A stretch of DNA of 35,713 bases from a virus: positions 1-35,713 of IMG/VR virus record IMGVR_UViG_3300020190_000187; one strand, written 5' to 3'. Both the position numbers and the translations under genes were made by a program. The notes under the pieces are model-generated. The model searched no databases and had not been told where the DNA came from. It was given only the letters and a program-made list of their open reading frames with translations. This document shows, one piece after another, positions 32,489 to 35,713 of this stretch (position 1 is its first letter; each line of letters begins with the position of its first letter).

Positions 32489-33523
32489 TTAGGCGTAAAA
32501 AGACGCGATGTACTTCTGAAGGTTATCGTAAGACACAACCCAAGAGTTACCATAACCTAAACTCATTCCCTGACCAAATGATTTATTCGCATCCTCCACT
32601 AGTTCGACAAGATATCTCTCACCACCCATAAGATTGGTCAGTCCAGGGTATTTGGTGTCAAGAGACTTGACCAAAGTCTTCCCAAGAAGTGTCCTAAACT
32701 CAAGGCTCTCCTCCCCGCTAAGTTTAGTGCTTCTGTAAGAACCTCCCATACCCTGCCTCCATTCACCAAAATACTGCAACTCAAGACTCCGTGAGAGGAT
32801 GTTAATTACAGCGTTGTCTCCATCCTTTTTCCCCCATACAAACAACTCCGTCGAGGGGTTATACAACGGAATGGTTATCCCTTTGAACTTAAAGCTCGTT
32901 GAGAGTAGGGTCTTTTTGATACGATCAAAGAATAAATCAACGGAAGGTGTGGGGTCAAACTCGGGATTTAATAGCCCCTGACCCCTAAGCGAATCCAACA
33001 CCCACTCCTGTAGCTTCGCATAGTCCTTCCCAACTCCATGAACATTAATAGAGTTGGGCATCTTAATGGTCGTCTCATCAACGGGGGTCACACACAGAAC
33101 CCCATTAGGAAGCCCTGCCACATTAATGTAGGCAGTATAGTAAGGTGTCCCCTTCATGTTCCCCAAGTCTCTCCGTATTTCCGTTTTTTTGGGGTCAAAA
33201 GACACGGAAGCAGGGTCTTTGAAAAGACTTTGAAGGGACTTGACGACTTTACGAGCGAAAGTGCCTAGAGTGCGAGGGGCTTTCACAACTGCGGCTGTGT
33301 GACTTGAAGCCATACGCATCGCTTTTCTGATCTCATCATCTATTTCGTACTCATCAACCTCATAGCCCAACTCTTTGAAGAGTAAGGATAACTGCCTCAT
33401 CAAGAGAGTTTCCTTTTTGCGGGCGGCGGCAGGTGTGAGCATCCCATCCTCCCAAAGATTTTCGGGGGAGAGTTGCATATAGATGCTTCTGATGTCTTTG
33501 AGTATCTGTAGCTTGGTTCTCAT
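32489..33523 (-). CDS. Hypothetical protein
   Basis: 344 aa; ATG 33523 with AAAGGAT and 6-nt spacing. The N-terminal 55 residues contain IRSIYMQLSPENLWEDGMLTPAAARKKETLL then LSLLFKELGYEVDEYEI, a short helical module (SPENLxxDG) that I have the impression recurs at the N-termini of large-phage proteins. Then comes MRMASSHTAAVVKAPRTLGTFARKVVKSL, a basic linker, and a larger alpha/beta domain (YYTAYINVAGLPNGVLCVTPVDE; LFVWGKKDGDNAVINILSRSLELQYFG; GGERYLVELVEDANKSF). No catalytic motif is apparent. It ends convergent to the structured gap at 32387. Confidence 0.83.
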   Translation of the reverse strand: MRTKLQILKDIRSIYMQLSPENLWEDGMLTPAAARKKETLLMRQLSLLFKELGYEVDEYEIDDEIRKAMRMASSHTAAVVKAPRTLGTFARKVVKSLQSLFKDPASVSFDPKKTEIRRDLGNMKGTPYYTAYINVAGLPNGVLCVTPVDETTIKMPNSINVHGVGKDYAKLQEWVLDSLRGQGLLNPEFDPTPSVDLFFDRIKKTLLSTSFKFKGITIPLYNPSTELFVWGKKDGDNAVINILSRSLELQYFGEWRQGMGGSYRSTKLSGEESLEFRTLLGKTLVKSLDTKYPGLTNLMGGERYLVELVEDANKSFGQGMSLGYGNSWVVSYDNLQKYIASFYA

Positions 33524-33541
33524 TTATATATCCTTTGGATT

Positions 33542-33580
33542 GTCTACCGAGACCCACAATAAAAGGTCTACCGAGACCCA
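33542..33580 (-). repeat. Duplicated 15-bp hairpin element spanning a stop codon
   Basis: GTCTACCGAGACCCA occurs at 33542-33556 and 33566-33580. On the minus strand the right copy contains the final codons and TAG stop of the gene at 33568-33888 and folds as GGTCT-CGGT-AGACC followed by TTTTATT, resembling a small terminator. The left copy repeats the same sequence just before the next gene's binding site. Confidence 0.8.
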
Positions 33581-33888
33581 TTCTCCGCCAAGAAATTGGA
33601 AAGAGTGGCGATACCCACAACATTGACATCATCATAGTGATTCGTGGGGATGATAACCCCATCACGGATAAAATCGCCCTGAGGGCTGAGGATAGCGATC
33701 TCAACCTCCTCGTATCGAGACATCTCGATAGGGGAAAGATATTGCCGAGGGCGGCTGTAGGTGCCGTTACCAAAGATAACACTCAGGGTGTTCCCATTGG
33801 TCAGGGGAAAGCGATACCCATAAAACATCGTGTTGGGGTTGTCGTTGGAGGTGTTCTTGTAGGTGTTGATGATATCAATCATGTTCAT
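33568..33888 (-). CDS. Small phage protein, paralog of the gene at 32019
   Basis: 106 aa; ATG 33888 with a GAGAGAG-type site; ATG 33882 is also possible. The segments YRFPLTNGNTLSVIFGNGTYSRP, YEEVEIAILSPQGDFIRDG and VGIATLSNFLAENGSR align with the gene at 32019. It is likely a compact beta protein. The 3' end, including the stop, lies in a duplicated hairpin element. A 9-bp hairpin (33904-33945) precedes its binding site. Confidence 0.82.
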   Translation of the reverse strand: MNMIDIINTYKNTSNDNPNTMFYGYRFPLTNGNTLSVIFGNGTYSRPRQYLSPIEMSRYEEVEIAILSPQGDFIRDGVIIPTNHYDDVNVVGIATLSNFLAENGSR

Positions 33889-33903
33889 GGTGTCTCTCTC
33901 TTT

Positions 33904-33945
33904 ATCAGCTAGGGGTTGCTCCCAAATAATGCGGGGCTAGCTGAT
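33904..33945 (-). promoter_or_regulatory. Hairpin upstream of a ribosome binding site
   Basis: ATCAGCTAG (33904-33912) and CTAGCTGAT (33937-33945) are perfect 9-bp complements with a 24-nt loop. On the minus strand the stem is followed at once by AAAGAGAGAGA, the binding site of the gene starting at 33888. Confidence 0.6.
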
Positions 33946-33981
33946 TTGGGATAGAAAAAGTTTCAAACTTTTGTTCTGAGA

Positions 33982-33990
33982 TGGTATAAG
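33982..33990 (+). promoter_or_regulatory. Extended -10 element upstream of tRNA
   Basis: TGGTATAAG fits an extended -10 (TGnTATAAn) with the expected start about 7 nt before the tRNA at 34004. Upstream, AAAAGTTTCAAACTTTT (from about 33957) is a small palindrome. No clear -35 hexamer is present, so the call is tentative. Confidence 0.4.
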
Positions 33991-34003
33991 AGAAGTGTCA
34001 GAC

Positions 34004-34078
34004 GCTCCCATCGTCTAGTCTGGCCTAGGACACGGGACTTTCAATCCCGCGACACGGGTTCAAATCCCGTTGGGAGTA
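34004..34078 (+). tRNA. tRNA-Glu (anticodon TTC)
   Basis: The acceptor stem GCTCCCA (34004-34010) pairs with TGGGAGT (34071-34077), first pair G-U, with discriminator A at 34078. The anticodon stem CGGGA/TCCCG encloses the loop CTTTCAA with anticodon TTC at 34040-34042. The T arm is CGGGTTCAAATCCCG. CCA is not encoded. The sequence TCGTCTAG at the D arm is typical of tRNA-Glu. It is the only tRNA I could fold in the window, and a strong terminator follows it. Confidence 0.96.
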
Positions 34079-34080
34079 TT

Positions 34081-34123
34081 AAAAGACCCCCTCAGACACT
34101 TGATTGCCTGAGGGGGTCTTTTT
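34081..34123 (+). terminator. Strong intrinsic terminator after tRNA-Glu
   Basis: AAAAGACCCCCTCAG (34081-34095) pairs with CTGAGGGGGTCTTTT (34108-34122), a 15-bp perfect stem with a 12-nt loop, ending in a T-run. Because A-residues precede the stem, it would also terminate minus-strand transcription. Confidence 0.93.
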
Positions 34124-34127
34124 CATT

Positions 34128-34171
34128 TCAGTACCCGATACCTTCGGGGTCAGTACACGACACCTTCGGGC
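34128..34171 (-). repeat. 22-bp imperfect tandem repeat at the 3' end of a gene
   Basis: The 22-base unit at 34128-34149 is repeated at 34150-34171 with three mismatches. The right copy holds the last codons and TGA stop of the gene at 34150-34464. Each copy can form a small CGA...TCG stem. It parallels the stop-spanning duplication at 33542-33580. Confidence 0.75.
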
Positions 34172-34464
34172 TCATCATCCTCAGGCTCCCAAGCAGGTGG
34201 GTCTATGACTTCGCACTTGACGCGGGTTGTAGAACACAAGGCGTGGGCTGCCTCGGTGAACAAAAACGCATTGGATAGATTTCTTCGCCCAATAACATAG
34301 CCCGAACCTGTCTCGATCAGTTCAGCAATCTTCGCATCAAACTTATCCAATATGTATTGACTCCCCTGCTTGGTGACCTGAGTGATCATCGAGGGATCGT
34401 CATAGGTGAGAGTGACCTCAGCCGTAGCAGGGGTTAGCTCAAATAGGATAATCGTGGTAGCCAT
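34150..34464 (-). CDS. Small hypothetical protein
   Basis: 104 aa from ATG 34464 (MATTIILFELTPATAEV); an in-frame TTG at 34470 would overlap the upstream stop. The sequence starts with beta strands (TIILFELTPATAEVTLTYDD), then a helix (SQYILDKFDAKIAELIETG), then RRNLSNAFLFTEAAHALCS, and ends with an acidic tail (EPEDDEPEGVVY). No motif is recognised. It begins 2 nt after the stop of the metallopeptidase-like gene and is probably co-expressed with it. Confidence 0.78.
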   Translation of the reverse strand: MATTIILFELTPATAEVTLTYDDPSMITQVTKQGSQYILDKFDAKIAELIETGSGYVIGRRNLSNAFLFTEAAHALCSTTRVKCEVIDPPAWEPEDDEPEGVVY

Positions 34465-34466
34465 TT

Positions 34467-35687
34467 TCAACGCTCACTTTCGGGGATGTGGACAAGTCCT
34501 TTGACGATGTTGTATCCGAAAAGGAAGAACTTCGGATACGCCTCAGCATACTTTTTAAGAGACGAAGCGGTGGCGAACTCTTGAACACTCATGGTGACCA
34601 ACTCAGTAGCGGAGGTATGTGAATAAAACTTCCCCGCGTACTGAGCAGGAGCGTTCTCAAGCACAAAGTTCTGTTCCCCCTTATAAACGGCACTCGTTTT
34701 TGGAGGGTCTTTAAGGTGTTGCAGGAAGAACATAGTCACATAATCTTGCACACTCTTTGAGTAGTACTCAAGGCTGTGCATCATCTCATGCACAGCAATT
34801 TGAGGGGAGTCTTCTAGGCTGAGTCTAATCAAGCAACTCCTTCGCTCTGGAAGATTGATTGCGTGAGCCCTATAGTCCTCAAAACACAAATGGATAGTAT
34901 TGAGGTTAAAACTAGAGTACTGCTGACAAACCCCCAACGCCCAAAGCATAGCCCTTAAGTGTTTAATCACTTTTGGATTATTCCCAAGTTTACCCATAAA
35001 AGTCCGAGAACCCCTAGACGAGACATCCCCGTACAGATTAGCACGACTAACGGGGTTCTCAGTACCATAATGCCCTCTATAGTCTCGCTTTGACGAATAC
35101 AGTACGAGTGACACGCCTTTAGCATCAAAGGCTTTCAAAAGGGAATCAAGGGTCGGAGAAGAAGAAGTGTCATTTTCAGGTATTGCGGCTAAAACATCTA
35201 ATGTTTTAGAAACCTCTGCTGATAATGAAGAGGTGTTTTCAGTAAGGCTTTTTACTAACTGCGTAGTTTCCTGTTTGAGATGCATAACACCTTTCAAGTA
35301 GTACCCAACCTCAGAGGCATTTTGTGTCAACCTAGATAAACGCCTCAGTTCATCTGATAAGAACACACTAGAGAACAGCCCTCTAGGAGTCTGAACTAGA
35401 CGGTATCCAGCGAAACTTGAACTTCGACGGATATCTCCCAACACTCCATAACGGTCTGCCTCTGCATAAAAGAACTCTGCGTATTTATCCAATGCTAGTT
35501 TGAACGAGGGTTCATTGTGATAGAGATAGTAAAATGGACTCTCACCATTTATCGTAACGGACCCCTCAACAGACCCCACAAGGCTTTCCAATGGGAAAGC
35601 CTCAATAAACTTTGGCAGGCTTGTTTTACGATTATCTATCCCTGTGTATTTTATGAGATCAGTCTTTTCGACAATAGTTTTAATCAC
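34467..35687 (-). CDS. HExxH metallopeptidase-like (zincin) protein
   Basis: 406 aa from GTG 35687 with AGGA 5-6 nt upstream. The zinc motif AVHEMMHSLEYY (HExxH near residue 298) is followed about 75 residues later by SATELVTMSVQEFA, which supplies Glu residues as a possible third ligand. The end YPKFFLFGYNIVKGL resembles the close of zincin-like domains appended to phage proteins. The N-terminal 250 residues are helical (ELRRLSRLTQNASEVGYYLKG; TTQLVKSLTENTSSLSAEVSKTLDVL) with a Tyr/Arg-rich middle (RDYRGHYGTENPVSR). A proteolytic role such as host-protein or virion processing is suggested by the motif alone; activity is not shown. Confidence 0.82.
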   Translation of the reverse strand: MIKTIVEKTDLIKYTGIDNRKTSLPKFIEAFPLESLVGSVEGSVTINGESPFYYLYHNEPSFKLALDKYAEFFYAEADRYGVLGDIRRSSSFAGYRLVQTPRGLFSSVFLSDELRRLSRLTQNASEVGYYLKGVMHLKQETTQLVKSLTENTSSLSAEVSKTLDVLAAIPENDTSSSPTLDSLLKAFDAKGVSLVLYSSKRDYRGHYGTENPVSRANLYGDVSSRGSRTFMGKLGNNPKVIKHLRAMLWALGVCQQYSSFNLNTIHLCFEDYRAHAINLPERRSCLIRLSLEDSPQIAVHEMMHSLEYYSKSVQDYVTMFFLQHLKDPPKTSAVYKGEQNFVLENAPAQYAGKFYSHTSATELVTMSVQEFATASSLKKYAEAYPKFFLFGYNIVKGLVHIPESER

Positions 35688-35713
35688 TAAGTTCCTGTAA
35701 GTATTTTGGGTAT

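Noticed and set aside
32353-32631. Plus-strand frame across the repeat at 32387
   Set aside because: Runs through the tandem repeat and antisense into the gene at 32489 with no binding site.
1-35713. CRISPR array, transposase or integrase
   Set aside because: No regularly spaced repeats with unique spacers and no DDE, HUH or tyrosine/serine recombinase motifs were seen; the only mobile element is the intein.
1-35713. Major capsid and prohead protease genes
   Set aside because: Expected near the portal but no protein here shows a convincing capsid or protease pattern; they are probably outside the window.

Overview
The window is part of a large tailed-phage genome (or an uncultured phage contig). 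The virion genes place it among contractile-tailed phages: a large terminase subunit interrupted by an intein, a portal protein, a very long tail sheath protein, and a run of head and neck proteins. A PhoH-family ATPase, a metallophosphoesterase, a DNA methyltransferase, a Dps-like protein and a tRNA suggest a big (jumbo-type) genome. Shine-Dalgarno sites of AGGAG type precede most genes, so the host is a bacterium; nothing in the sequence identifies it.

Layout. Positions 1-11181 are a tightly packed minus-strand block of head and packaging genes: a Pro/Thr/Ser-tailed protein cut by the window edge, a CxxC protein, portal, a small protein, TerL with intein, a protein sharing an ATGA overlap with TerL, a 221-aa protein, a 976-aa repeat protein and a 198-aa protein. 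From 11310 to 17742 the strand alternates almost gene by gene: PIN-PhoH (+), structural-type protein (-), phosphoesterase (-), small protein (+), hydrophobic protein (-), tagged ParB/sulfiredoxin-like protein (+), YkuK-like RNase H fold (-), small protein (-). From 17783 to 29513 everything is on the plus strand: a promoter/operator-like region and a structured leader, an SPPY methyltransferase, two small proteins, a DUF5872-like protein, a basic-tail/Dps fusion, a neck-type protein, a zinc-ribbon protein and the 4.8-kb sheath gene. From 29514 to 35687 the window holds short hypothetical genes on both strands, two zinc-finger proteins, a paralogous pair of small proteins, tRNA-Glu(TTC) with a strong terminator, and an HExxH metallopeptidase-like protein.

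Patterns that cross gene boundaries stand out. (1) Three unrelated proteins start with the same roughly 20-residue module (RTAxxVLxxLExRxARLE), and several others carry weaker look-alikes at either end; this looks like a shared targeting or virion-packaging tag. (2) Many genes are preceded by a perfect inverted repeat that ends at, or contains, the ribosome binding site or start codon, suggesting widespread RNA-structure control of translation. (3) The pentamer TATCC/GGATA is several-fold over-represented on both strands and in all reading frames. (4) Convergent gene pairs repeatedly share or abut stop codons, leaving no space for conventional terminators. Function names below rest on motif recognition by eye; no database search was possible.
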